Below, piece after piece: positions 1 through 7,279 of a DNA stretch of 18,232 nt. Numbering within the stretch: position 1 is the stretch's first letter; each line of letters opens with the position of its first letter. A model generated the notes under the pieces. It was not told where the DNA came from. It saw only the letters and a list, made by a program, of their open reading frames with translations, and made no database searches. Both the position numbers and the translations under genes were made by a program. This DNA is from Sphingopyxis sp. GTDB taxonomy: Bacteria > Pseudomonadota > Alphaproteobacteria > Sphingomonadales > Sphingomonadaceae. The stretch spans positions 1 through 18,232 of the forward strand of contig JACEST010000023.1 in NCBI GenBank assembly GCA_013911715.1, written 5' to 3'.

Positions 1-1045
1 GCATATTGTCGAGCCCGCGCCAGCGCTGGTAGCGCGCGAGCAACGCGGCGTCGCCCAAATCGAGCCCCAGCCGCGCGCCCGCCACCAGCACCTCGGTCAA
101 CGCGGCGACATCGCGCAGGCCAAGGTTGAGGCCCTGCCCCGCGATCGGATGAATGCCATGTGCGGCATCGCCGACCAGCACCAGCCGGTCGGCCACGAGC
201 GCAGCGGTGCGGTGAAAGCCCAGCGGCCACGACTGGCGCGGCGCGATCAATTCGACCGCGCCCAGCACGCCGCCCATGCATTTTTCCAGCTCGGCGGTGA
301 AACCTCGTGTCCCCAGCTTCATCAATCCCGGGCCGCGCGCTTCGCCGACGCTCCACACGAACGCCGAGCGGTGGCGGCCATCGGCGAGGTCATTCAGCGG
401 CAGGATGGCGAAGGGGCCTTCGCTGTAAAAAATCTCATAGGCAATATTATTGTGCGGCTTTTGGTGCGCGAATGCGCCGATCAGCGCGTGGTGGTGGTAC
501 GACCATTGCGCAATCGTAAAGCCCGCCGCGTCGCGGCTGGGTGAACGGCGGCCCTCGCACACCGCGAGCAGCGGCGCGGTAATGACCGTACCGTCGGCCA
601 TCGTCAGCTTCGCCCCATGCGGGCCGCGCTCCTGCGTCACCACCTTGGCCGGGGCGATCAGGCGGATCAGCGGCGATGCCGTCACGGCTTCGGCGAGCGC
701 CAGCCGCAGCTCGCGATTCTCGACCATATGGCCCAGCGCGCCATCATCGTCATTCGGCACAAAATCGAGTTCGCCGGGGCGCAGCGCGTCGCTGACCCAG
801 ATTTGCCGGATCGGGCAGGCGAGCGGGGCGAGCCGCTGCGTCAGCCCCAGCACCTCAAACATCCGCCAGCTCGCGCTGGCAATGGCGGTGGCGCGGCCGT
901 CGAAATCGGGCGCGATGCTGGCAATGGGATCAGCGGGATCGACGATGCTGCTGCTCAGCCCATGGCGCGCGAGCGCAATTGCCAGCGTCTGACCGATCAG
1001 GCCGCCGCCCGAGATGATGACGTCGCTGGAATGGGTTTCGGCCAT
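1..1045 (-). CDS. UbiH/UbiF/COQ6-family FAD-dependent ubiquinone-biosynthesis hydroxylase (partial, C-terminus beyond left edge)
   Basis: Flavin monooxygenase that by family hydroxylates the aromatic ring of a ubiquinone precursor at the membrane. Translation from ATG at 1045 begins MAETHSSDVIISGGGLIGQ; the GGGLIGQ stretch (about residues 13-19) is the dinucleotide-binding turn. The second FAD motif is GDAAHGIHP, starting at residue 292, followed by AGQGLNLGLRD, the usual family signature. About 347 residues are visible out of the roughly 400 typical of the family, so about 50 C-terminal residues are missing. The frame stays open to base 1. It is transcribed divergently from ftsK across a 129-bp gap. 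I cannot tell which ring position it acts on (UbiH, UbiF, UbiI or UbiL type), so no symbol is given. Confidence 0.88.
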   Translation of the reverse strand, partial: MAETHSSDVIISGGGLIGQTLAIALARHGLSSSIVDPADPIASIAPDFDGRATAIASASWRMFEVLGLTQRLAPLACPIRQIWVSDALRPGELDFVPNDDDGALGHMVENRELRLALAEAVTASPLIRLIAPAKVVTQERGPHGAKLTMADGTVITAPLLAVCEGRRSPSRDAAGFTIAQWSYHHHALIGAFAHQKPHNNIAYEIFYSEGPFAILPLNDLADGRHRSAFVWSVGEARGPGLMKLGTRGFTAELEKCMGGVLGAVELIAPRQSWPLGFHRTAALVADRLVLVGDAAHGIHPIAGQGLNLGLRDVAALTEVLVAGARLGLDLGDAALLARYQRWRGLDNM

Positions 1046-1096
1046 GGTTTTTCCACTACTCCGCCCAGGCAAAGCGCGCAATGCCGCGCGGGTTGC

Positions 1097-1126
1097 TTGA
1101 CGGCGAGTCCACGCGCCGTGCATAGC
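1097..1126 (+). promoter_or_regulatory. candidate sigma-70 type promoter for ftsK
   Basis: A CTTGACG box (TTGACG at 1097-1102) is followed after 18 nt by CATAGC (1121-1126), or after 17 nt by GCATAG. It lies about 50 nt upstream of the ftsK start in the ubiH-ftsK divergent gap. The -35 match is good and the -10 match is modest. Assignment is by eye only. Confidence 0.35.
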
Positions 1127-1174
1127 GTAAGTGCGCGCCATTAACCCTCGCAGCGCGCCAGGATTGAAGACTAT

Positions 1175-3487
1175 ATGGCAAGCCAGCGGGCCGGGATGAC
1201 ACGCGTCGATTGGCGGACCACGTTCCGCCAGAGCATCGCGCGCATCAGCTGGCTCGCGGGCGCGGTGCTGATGTTTGCCTTTGCGCTGTTTCTGCTGCTC
1301 GCGCTTCTCACCTATGACGCCAATGACGATGCCATCCACACCGCTGCGGCTGCAGCGAGCGGCAACTGGATGGGGCGCGCAGGGGCGATGGCCGCCGATG
1401 CGCTGCTGTTCGTCGGCGGCATCGGCAGCCTGCTGTTCGTCCCGCTGACCGCCATGTTCGCGGCGCGGATGTGGCGCGGTGAGGCGCAGCCGCGCTGGAA
1501 ACGGCAGTTGGTGATGGCGCTGGGCGGGGTGCTGCTGGTCGGGCTAGGTGCCGAACTGTGGGCGCCGGCCAGCAATAGCGCACTGCCCGCCGGTTGGGGC
1601 GGCATCGTTGCGCTGCTGGCCGGGCGCGAAGCCGCGCCGCTGTTCGATCTGGTCGCCGCGCCATGGGCGGCGCTGCTGCGCGTTGCGGTGATTATATTGC
1701 TCGGCGCGCTTGGCCTGTGGCTGGCATGGCGCGCGCTGGGGTTGCCCAAGGCTTGGGCCAGCAGCTGGTCGCGCGCACCTGGCAACCGCCCGCTGGTTGC
1801 CGAGGCCGCCCTGGCGCTGGCCGCTGACAAGCCCGCGTCGCTGGTCGCCAAAGTCATCCGGCCGCGCCCGCGCGCCGCCACCGAACCGCGCATGCCGGTT
1901 GAAATCAGCGACCCGGTGCCGCGCAGCGCGCCCGCACCGCGCGCCAGGCCTGCACGCCAAAGCGAGCTGTTCACCCAATATCAGCTGCCCGCGCTCGACC
2001 TGCTCAGCCCGCCGCCGCCGCGCCAAGCGGGCACCATCGACAAGGCGGCTCTGGAACGCAACGCGCGCCTGCTCGAATCGGTGCTCGAGGATTTTCAGGT
2101 CAAGGGCGTGGTCACCGCGGTCCGCCCCGGCCCGGTGGTCACCATGTATGAGCTGGAGCCCGCGCCGGGCACCAAGGCGAGCCGGGTGTCGAACCTCGCC
2201 GACGACATTGCGCGCAACATGTCGGCGCTGTCGGCGCGCATCGCCCCCATTCCGGGGCGCACCGTCATCGGCATCGAGCTGCCCAACGCCAAACGCGAAG
2301 CGGTGGTGCTGCACGAAATGATCGGCAGCACCTTGTTCCAGGAACAGACCGGCCAGCTTCCCATCATATTGGGCAAGAATATCAGCGGCGATCCGGTCAT
2401 CGCCGATCTTGCCCCCATGCCGCACCTGCTGATCGCCGGGACGACGGGGTCGGGCAAATCGGTCGGGCTCAATACAATGATATTGTCGCTGCTCTACCGG
2501 CTCGGCCCCGATCATTGCCGAATGATCCTGATCGACCCCAAGATGCTCGAGCTCAGCGTCTATGATGGCATTCCGCATTTGCTGTCGCCCGTGGTCACCG
2601 AGCCCAAAAAGGCCATCCGCGCATTGAAATGGGCGGTCGAGCAGATGGAAGACCGCTACCGCATGATGTCGTCGCTGTCGGTGCGTAACCTTGCCAGCTA
2701 TAACGAGAAAGTGCGCGGCGCGCTCGCCAAGGGCAAGTCGTTGGGGCGGCGCGTCCAGACCGGCTATGACCCCGAAACGGGCCAGCCCGTATATGAGGAA
2801 GAGGCGCTCGATTATCAGCCGCTGCCACAGATTGTTGTGGTGGTCGATGAGCTCGCTGACCTGATGATGACCGCGGGCAAAGAGGTTGAGTTCCTGATCC
2901 AGCGGCTCGCGCAAAAGGCGCGCGCGGCGGGCATCCACCTGATCCTTGCGACGCAGCGGCCCTCGGTCGATGTCATCACCGGCGTTATCAAGGCAAACCT
3001 GCCGACGCGCATTTCGTTCAACGTCACCTCGAAAATCGACAGCCGCACGATTTTGGGCGAGGCGGGGGCCGAACAATTGCTGGGTAAGGGCGACATGCTC
3101 TATGTCCCCGGCGGCAAACAGATTACGCGCATCCACGGGCCGTTCGTGTCGGACGACGAAGTGCGCGCCGTCGCCGACCATTGGCGCACCCAGGGTCAGC
3201 CCGATTATATCGAATCGGTCACCGAAGAGCCCGAGGATGGCGGTTTCGCGCTCGACGGTGCGCCGATGGGCGAGGATAACGCCGAGGACCGCGTCTATGC
3301 CAAGGCCAAGCAGATCGTCATCGAAAGCCAGAAGGCATCGACCAGCTGGCTGCAACGCCAGCTGCGCATCGGTTATAACAGCGCGGCAAGGCTGATCGAC
3401 CGGCTCGAGGAGGACGGCATCATCGGCCCCCCTAACCATGTCGGCCGGCGCGACGTGCTGGTCGACCGCAATGGATTTCCGCGATGA
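1175..3487 (+). CDS. ftsK: DNA translocase FtsK (FtsK/SpoIIIE family)
   Basis: Septal ATP-driven double-strand DNA pump that clears chromosome termini and activates dimer resolution during division. The 770-residue chain shows four hydrophobic N-terminal segments (about residues 26-47, 70-95, 111-130 and 164-189). A Pro/Arg/Ala-rich linker of about 100 residues follows, then the motor. Walker A is GTTGSGKS at 422-429 and Walker B is VVVVDELADLMM with D558/E559. The C-terminal 70 residues look like the winged-helix gamma domain (STSWLQRQLRIGYNSAARLID). The N-terminal and linker parts are short compared with the E. coli protein, as is usual in alphaproteobacteria. The ATG at 1175 precedes the first membrane segment and has a weak AGGA about 10 nt upstream. 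The stop overlaps the longest possible lolA frame. Confidence 0.96.
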   Translation: MASQRAGMTRVDWRTTFRQSIARISWLAGAVLMFAFALFLLLALLTYDANDDAIHTAAAAASGNWMGRAGAMAADALLFVGGIGSLLFVPLTAMFAARMWRGEAQPRWKRQLVMALGGVLLVGLGAELWAPASNSALPAGWGGIVALLAGREAAPLFDLVAAPWAALLRVAVIILLGALGLWLAWRALGLPKAWASSWSRAPGNRPLVAEAALALAADKPASLVAKVIRPRPRAATEPRMPVEISDPVPRSAPAPRARPARQSELFTQYQLPALDLLSPPPPRQAGTIDKAALERNARLLESVLEDFQVKGVVTAVRPGPVVTMYELEPAPGTKASRVSNLADDIARNMSALSARIAPIPGRTVIGIELPNAKREAVVLHEMIGSTLFQEQTGQLPIILGKNISGDPVIADLAPMPHLLIAGTTGSGKSVGLNTMILSLLYRLGPDHCRMILIDPKMLELSVYDGIPHLLSPVVTEPKKAIRALKWAVEQMEDRYRMMSSLSVRNLASYNEKVRGALAKGKSLGRRVQTGYDPETGQPVYEEEALDYQPLPQIVVVVDELADLMMTAGKEVEFLIQRLAQKARAAGIHLILATQRPSVDVITGVIKANLPTRISFNVTSKIDSRTILGEAGAEQLLGKGDMLYVPGGKQITRIHGPFVSDDEVRAVADHWRTQGQPDYIESVTEEPEDGGFALDGAPMGEDNAEDRVYAKAKQIVIESQKASTSWLQRQLRIGYNSAARLIDRLEEDGIIGPPNHVGRRDVLVDRNGFPR

Positions 3488-3543
3488 TGTTGCGACTGCG
3501 ATCCCAATTCACCCAATGTTCAACGCCGTCCACGCAAAGCCGA

Positions 3544-4182
3544 ATGATGAAATCGATCCTTGCCGCCCTGTCACTCACCGTTTTCGGCGTGACCAGCACC
3601 GCCACCATCCCTGCGCTGGTCGCCCAAACCACCCCCGCGCCTGCGCTGTCCTCGGTGCAGGCGCATCTGCGCGGCACCAGTTCGATGATCGCCGATTTCG
3701 TCCAGACTGACCGCAACGGCCAGCGCCTGTCTGGCCAGGTGACGCTGAAGCGTCCGGGCAAGATCCGTTTTCAATATCAAAAGGGCGTGCCGCTGCTGAT
3801 CGTCGGCGACGGCAATTCGCTGACGCTGATCGACTATGAAGTGCGCCAGGTCCAGCGCTGGCCAGTCAAAAATTCACCGCTGACCGTGCTGCTCGATCCC
3901 ACGCGCGATCTCGCTGCCTTTGCCCGGCTGATCCCGACCGGCGACCCCGACGTCACCAGCGTCGAGGTGCGCGATCCCAAACGCCCCGAATTCGGTACGA
4001 TCACCATGGTCTTTATCAATGACGCCGCCGCGCCCGCAGGCTTGCGGCTGCGCGGCTGGGTCGCGCTCGATGCCAAGAACAACCGCACCCGCATCGATCT
4101 GGCCAATCAGCGATTCAACGTTGCGGTGGCCGATTCGGCGTTCAAATGGACCGACCCGCGCCCGCGCCGCCGGCCAAAGTAA
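3544..4182 (+). CDS. lolA: LolA-family outer-membrane lipoprotein carrier protein
   Basis: Periplasmic chaperone-like protein that by family carries lipoproteins from the inner membrane Lol transporter to the outer membrane. From ATG 3544 it has 212 residues, the usual LolA length. It begins with a Sec-type signal (MMKSILAALSLTVFGVTSTA...) with likely cleavage near LVAQ-TT. The mature part carries family-like segments: SSMIADFVQTDRNGQRLSGQ, then LKRPGKIRFQYQKG and later LPNS-type strands. The frame is open back to an ATG at 3484 that overlaps the ftsK stop. That extension would put 20 polar residues before the signal peptide, so 3544 (or the adjacent ATG at 3547) is preferred. It probably shares the ftsK transcript. 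A hairpin terminator follows 17 nt after the stop. Sphingomonad proteins of this kind are divergent from E. coli LolA, so the cargo role is by family. Confidence 0.85.
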   Translation: MMKSILAALSLTVFGVTSTATIPALVAQTTPAPALSSVQAHLRGTSSMIADFVQTDRNGQRLSGQVTLKRPGKIRFQYQKGVPLLIVGDGNSLTLIDYEVRQVQRWPVKNSPLTVLLDPTRDLAAFARLIPTGDPDVTSVEVRDPKRPEFGTITMVFINDAAAPAGLRLRGWVALDAKNNRTRIDLANQRFNVAVADSAFKWTDPRPRRRPK

Positions 4183-4198
4183 CGTCTCGTCGCCAACT

Positions 4199-4230
4199 GC
4201 GGCCATTTGCCCGCAAATGGCCGCATTCTG
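4199..4230 (+). terminator. intrinsic-terminator-like hairpin after lolA
   Basis: Perfect 11-bp stem GCGGCCATTTG (4199-4209) with CAAATGGCCGC (4214-4224), a CCCG loop and a modest T-rich tail (ATTCTG). It sits 17 nt past the lolA stop and probably ends the ftsK-lolA transcript. Confidence 0.6.
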
Positions 4231-4239
4231 TTCAGCTAG

Positions 4240-4409
4240 GCGACAGGCAAGCGGGGTTAATCCGGTTTTCGAAGAGCGCATCGATGGTGCGGCAGCTTGC
4301 TGGGTTTCCCCCCTGTTGCCCCAGCAGCCACACCAGCACTCTTCTTTCAAGAGCGTGACGAACGCTAGCCTTGAACCCCCGTTCCACCGCCCCTGGAACG
4401 GGGGTTTAA
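4240..4409 (+). ncRNA. candidate structured small RNA between lolA and xthA
   Basis: No protein-coding frame is convincing here, yet the stretch lies between the lolA terminator and a second strong terminator, so the second one has no gene in front of it. A long irregular hairpin pairs 4286-4304 with 4320-4334: 14 base pairs, one C/A mismatch and a 4-nt bulge (AGCT), closing a 15-nt pyrimidine-rich loop. Two small 5-bp hairpins (4339-4353 and 4352-4366, overlapping by 2 nt, so alternatives) precede the terminator. It does not carry the conserved core of SRP RNA, RNase P RNA or tmRNA. A promoter is not clear. It could instead be a long structured 5' leader of xthA or simply intergenic folding. 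The 5' end given is a guess. Confidence 0.28.
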
Positions 4410-4414
4410 TGTTT
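4374..4414 (+). terminator. strong intrinsic terminator upstream of xthA
   Basis: Perfect 13-bp stem AACCCCCGTTCCA (4374-4386) with TGGAACGGGGGTT (4394-4406), a 7-nt CCGCCCC loop, followed by TTTAATGTTT. The T-rich side is on the plus strand. It lies 57 nt before the xthA ATG, after the lolA gene already has its own terminator. Confidence 0.65.
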
Positions 4415-4463
4415 GTCGGGCACCGGTTGCGCGCGCAGCAGCGCGCCGATATGGCGGTTTGCT

Positions 4464-5252
4464 ATGGCCATCAGCATTGCATCCTGGAACATCAACAGCG
4501 TCCGCGCACGCATCGGCATCGTCGAGCGTTTCCTGCGCGAAGCTGCGCCCGACATTCTCTGCCTGCAGGAGATTAAGGTCGAATGCGGACTGTTCCCGCA
4601 CGCCGCTTTTCGCGCGCTCGGCTATGACCATATCATCACCCATGGCCAGCGCATGCACCACGGCGTCGCGATCATCAGCCGCATTCCGCTGACCGACATC
4701 AGCAAGCACGACTGGCAAGCGAACGGCGAGGCGCGCCACATCGGCGCGCTGCTGCCCGGCGGCGTCCGGCTCGACAATGTCTATATTCCGGCGGGCGGCG
4801 ATGTTGCCGATCGCGACATCAACCCGAAATTTGGCCAGAAGCTGGACTTTCTGGAGCGCATGATCGGCTGGTCAGGGTCGCTCGCAACGCCAACAATCCT
4901 GGTTGGCGATTTCAACATCGCGCCGCTCGAAGCCGATGTTTGGAATCACAAGGCGCTGCTCGACGTCGTCAGCCACACGCCGGTTGAGGTTGCAACACTG
5001 GCGCGTTTGCAGGCGGCGGCGGACTGGGTTGACCTTGGCCGCCATTTCACCCCTGCGCCAGAGCGGCTCTATACCTGGTGGAGCTACCGCGCCAAGGATT
5101 GGGCGGAAAGTGACCGCGGGCGGCGGCTCGACCATATGTGGGCGACCCCCGATGTTGCGCCCAAAGCGGTGGCGCACCGCATCCACGAACCCTGCCGCAG
5201 CTGGGACAAGCCGTCGGACCATATCCCGCTGGTGACGGAGTTTGCGCTGTGA
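4464..5252 (+). CDS. xthA: exodeoxyribonuclease III (AP endonuclease, ExoIII/EEP family)
   Basis: Mg-dependent base-excision-repair enzyme that cuts at abasic sites and removes 3'-blocked ends. The 262-residue chain matches the family length. Catalytic motifs are in order: WNINSVRAR (N9), LQEIK (E36), VYIPAGG (Y107), GDFNIAP (D149, N151), RRLDHMW (D223, H224) and SDHIPL (D252, H253). The frame extends upstream through a TTG at 4413, but that start would fall in the terminator tail and add 17 unrelated residues. The ATG at 4464 starts exactly at the conserved MAISIASWNIN. Its stop overlaps the ribA GTG start (GTGA), so the two are translationally coupled. Confidence 0.95.
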   Translation: MAISIASWNINSVRARIGIVERFLREAAPDILCLQEIKVECGLFPHAAFRALGYDHIITHGQRMHHGVAIISRIPLTDISKHDWQANGEARHIGALLPGGVRLDNVYIPAGGDVADRDINPKFGQKLDFLERMIGWSGSLATPTILVGDFNIAPLEADVWNHKALLDVVSHTPVEVATLARLQAAADWVDLGRHFTPAPERLYTWWSYRAKDWAESDRGRRLDHMWATPDVAPKAVAHRIHEPCRSWDKPSDHIPLVTEFAL

Positions 5253-6292
5253 ACAACGCGCCCGCGCGCCGCGCCGCGCGCGGGGCCGACGCGCTGCGAC
5301 GCGGCTGGCCGGTGCGGATCGGCGGGCTGGATTTGCTCGCGGTTGAAAGCGCTGACGGTGCGGCGTTCGCCGATTTTGGCAGTCACGACCTCCTTATTTC
5401 GGGCGAGCGCGCGGCGACGCTCAAACTGACCAACCAGCGCGCCGCTGCCGCACCGGGGCCGGTGCTGGTAGCCGGGGCCGGGATGAGCATCACGGCTGCT
5501 CTCGCCATCGCCGACCCGGCGCTCGATCTGGCTTACCCGTTCAAAGGACCCTTCATATCGGCGGCGCTGGGCGATGAAGCCGCGGCGCGCGCCGCGATCA
5601 CGCTGGCGCGCCATGTCGGCATTTTGCCTGCCGCCTTTGTCCGCGCCGTCGGCGGCGCCGTCGAGGCCGAAATGGCGGCGGGTGATGTCGCCGCGCTGCT
5701 CGACCCCGCCCGGCTGGCAATTGCAACCCGCGCGCGCCTGCCCGTTGCCGCCGCCGAGGCGGCCGAAATCGTCGCCTTTCGTTCGCCCGAAGAAGCATCG
5801 GATCATGTTGCGCTGATTATCGGTCGGCCCAATGACCAGCCGCCGGTCGTCAGGCTGCACAGCGAATGCCTGACCGGCGATGTGCTGGGCAGCCTCAAAT
5901 GCGATTGCGGGCCGCAGCTCCACGCCGCGCTGGCCGCGATGGCCGCCAATGACTGGGGTATCTTGCTTTATTTGCGCCAGGAGGGGCGCGGGATCGGCCT
6001 CGTCAACAAGCTGCGCGCCTACGCGCTGCAGGATCAGGGGTTTGACACCGTCGATGCCAATATCCGGCTGGGCTTTCCGGTCGAGGCGCGCGATTTTGCG
6101 ATTGCGGCGCGGATGCTCGCCTTGCTCGGCCGCACGCGCATCCGGCTGATGACCAACAATCCGGAGAAAGTGGCGCGGCTGACCGGCGAAGGGATTGAGG
6201 TGGTTGAACGGTTGCCACTGGCCTTGCCGGCCAACCCGCATAACGAACATTATCTGGCGACGAAACGCGACCGGACTGGGCATCAGCTCTGA
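5249..6292 (+). CDS. ribA: GTP cyclohydrolase II with a divergent N-terminal domain
   Basis: First committed step of riboflavin synthesis: opens GTP to 2,5-diamino-6-ribosylamino-pyrimidinone phosphate, formate and pyrophosphate. The 347-residue protein has the whole C-terminal GCHII domain. The zinc ligands are in HSECLTGDVLGSLKCDCG (C207, C218, C220). Next come RQEGRGIGLVNKLRAYALQD (243-262), DTVDANIRLGF (266-276) and the MTNNPEK segment (301-307). The first 190 residues are Ala-rich and show no acidic DHBP-synthase metal motif, so a bifunctional RibBA is unlikely. The GTG start at 5249 gives a 4-nt overlap with xthA; an earlier in-frame start would lie deep in xthA. Pairing of xthA with ribA looks positional rather than functional. 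Confidence 0.92.
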   Translation: MNNAPARRAARGADALRRGWPVRIGGLDLLAVESADGAAFADFGSHDLLISGERAATLKLTNQRAAAAPGPVLVAGAGMSITAALAIADPALDLAYPFKGPFISAALGDEAAARAAITLARHVGILPAAFVRAVGGAVEAEMAAGDVAALLDPARLAIATRARLPVAAAEAAEIVAFRSPEEASDHVALIIGRPNDQPPVVRLHSECLTGDVLGSLKCDCGPQLHAALAAMAANDWGILLYLRQEGRGIGLVNKLRAYALQDQGFDTVDANIRLGFPVEARDFAIAARMLALLGRTRIRLMTNNPEKVARLTGEGIEVVERLPLALPANPHNEHYLATKRDRTGHQL

Positions 6293-6312
6293 TATTCAGC
6301 GGCGCGTTTTTT

Positions 6313-6466
6313 GGTTCGCACGAAGACACAAAGGCACGAAGAGCTAGCGACTGCCGCGAAGCGGCCTGCTGCCTTCTGACATTACGGGTTGACGCGCAAA
6401 GAGATTGCAAAAGGGCCTACCGGCCTAGAGCCGAACCCTTTGTGCCTTCGTGTCTTCGTGCGAACC
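6313..6466. repeat. 29-nt imperfect inverted repeat pair enclosing 96 nt
   Basis: Left arm 6313-6341 and right arm 6438-6466 are reverse complements with two transition mismatches (27 of 29). The arms contain the periodic unit CACGAAGACACAAAGGCACG. They fill nearly all the gap between the ribA stop and the stop of the convergent response-regulator gene, starting 21 nt after one and ending 3 nt before the other. The core holds a small GCCGC-GAA-GCGGC hairpin and no coding frame. Likely roles are a small non-autonomous mobile element or dispersed repeat that now separates two convergent transcripts. No obvious target-site duplication is seen. Confidence 0.7.
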
Positions 6467-6468
6467 GA

Positions 6469-7272
6469 TCAATGCACGAACCGCGCCACCACGTCGCGGT
6501 AACTGCGTGATACCTTCACCTGCGCGCCGGATCCCAGCACCAGGAAGCATTCGCCGTTGGTATGCGGCTTGACCTGTTTGACCTGCCCCAGATTGACGAT
6601 GGTCGAGCGGTGGACGCGCTGGAAATTGCGCGGGTCGAGCCGTTTTTCCAGATCCTTCATCGTTTCGCGCAGGATCAGGCTGTTGTCGGCGGTATAGATG
6701 CACATATAATCGCCCGCCGCGTCGATCCGTTCGATGCTGTCGACATCGACGCGGAAAATCTGGCCGCGATCCTTGATATTGATCAACTTTTCATAGCGGT
6801 CGGCCGACGGTGGTTCCGCAGCCGCTTCGCCAGCGATGTCGGTAAAATCGGGCGCAATCTCGGCGATCACCTCTTTCAGCCGCTCGGCTTCCGCCGCGCC
6901 GCGCTTTTCAATGAGGCGCTGGCGCACCCGGTCGAGCGCGTCGGCGAGCCGTTCGGGTTCGACCGGCTTAACCAGATAATCGACCGCCTGCGCCTCGAAC
7001 GCGCGAATCGCATGTTCGCTATAGGCGGTGACGAACACGACCAGCGGTGGTTCGACGTCCATCAGCCCCTGCAGCACTGAAAAACCGTCAAACCCCGGCA
7101 TCTGGATGTCGAGGAAAACCAGGTCGGGTTTGTGGGTTTTGATCTTGCGAATGGCCTCGCGCCCGTTCTGGGCGGTGTCGACGATTTCGATATCACCATG
7201 GGCCTCAAGACGCAGCTGCATCCCTTGCACCGCCAGCTTTTCATCGTCGACCAGGATGGTGCGTATGGTCAT
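6469..7272 (-). CDS. LytTR-family response regulator (AlgR/LytR type)
   Basis: DNA-binding response regulator of 267 residues. The receiver domain (1-118) has the acidic pocket DDE (9-11), phosphoacceptor D55 in FLDIQMPG, T82 and K102. A linker of about 40 residues leads to a LytTR DNA-binding domain (about 165-265) with the typical core DYMCIYT and FQRVHRSTIVN. Its ATG lies 7 nt after the histidine kinase stop, so the two form a cognate pair translated from one message. LytTR proteins usually bind direct repeats upstream of target genes; none was recognised in this window. Confidence 0.93.
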   Translation of the reverse strand: MTIRTILVDDEKLAVQGMQLRLEAHGDIEIVDTAQNGREAIRKIKTHKPDLVFLDIQMPGFDGFSVLQGLMDVEPPLVVFVTAYSEHAIRAFEAQAVDYLVKPVEPERLADALDRVRQRLIEKRGAAEAERLKEVIAEIAPDFTDIAGEAAAEPPSADRYEKLINIKDRGQIFRVDVDSIERIDAAGDYMCIYTADNSLILRETMKDLEKRLDPRNFQRVHRSTIVNLGQVKQVKPHTNGECFLVLGSGAQVKVSRSYRDVVARFVH

Positions 7273-7279
7273 GCGTGTG

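Noticed and set aside
1544..3439. 631-codon minus-strand frame opposite ftsK
   Set aside because: Shadow of ftsK; arginine- and aspartate-rich nonsense composition with no domain, while ftsK has all its motifs.
4240..4409. SRP RNA, 6S RNA, RNase P RNA or tmRNA
   Set aside because: The conserved core sequences of SRP, RNase P and tmRNA are absent. A faint likeness to 6S (CAAGCGGG near the 5' side) is too weak and the expected long double-stranded shape is not evident.
4413..4463. TTG start for xthA at 4413
   Set aside because: Lies in the tail of a terminator hairpin and adds 17 residues absent from the family; the conserved N-terminus starts at ATG 4464.
5084..6283. 399-codon minus-strand frame opposite xthA/ribA
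   Set aside because: Antisense shadow of ribA, whose zinc and GTP-binding motifs are intact on the plus strand.
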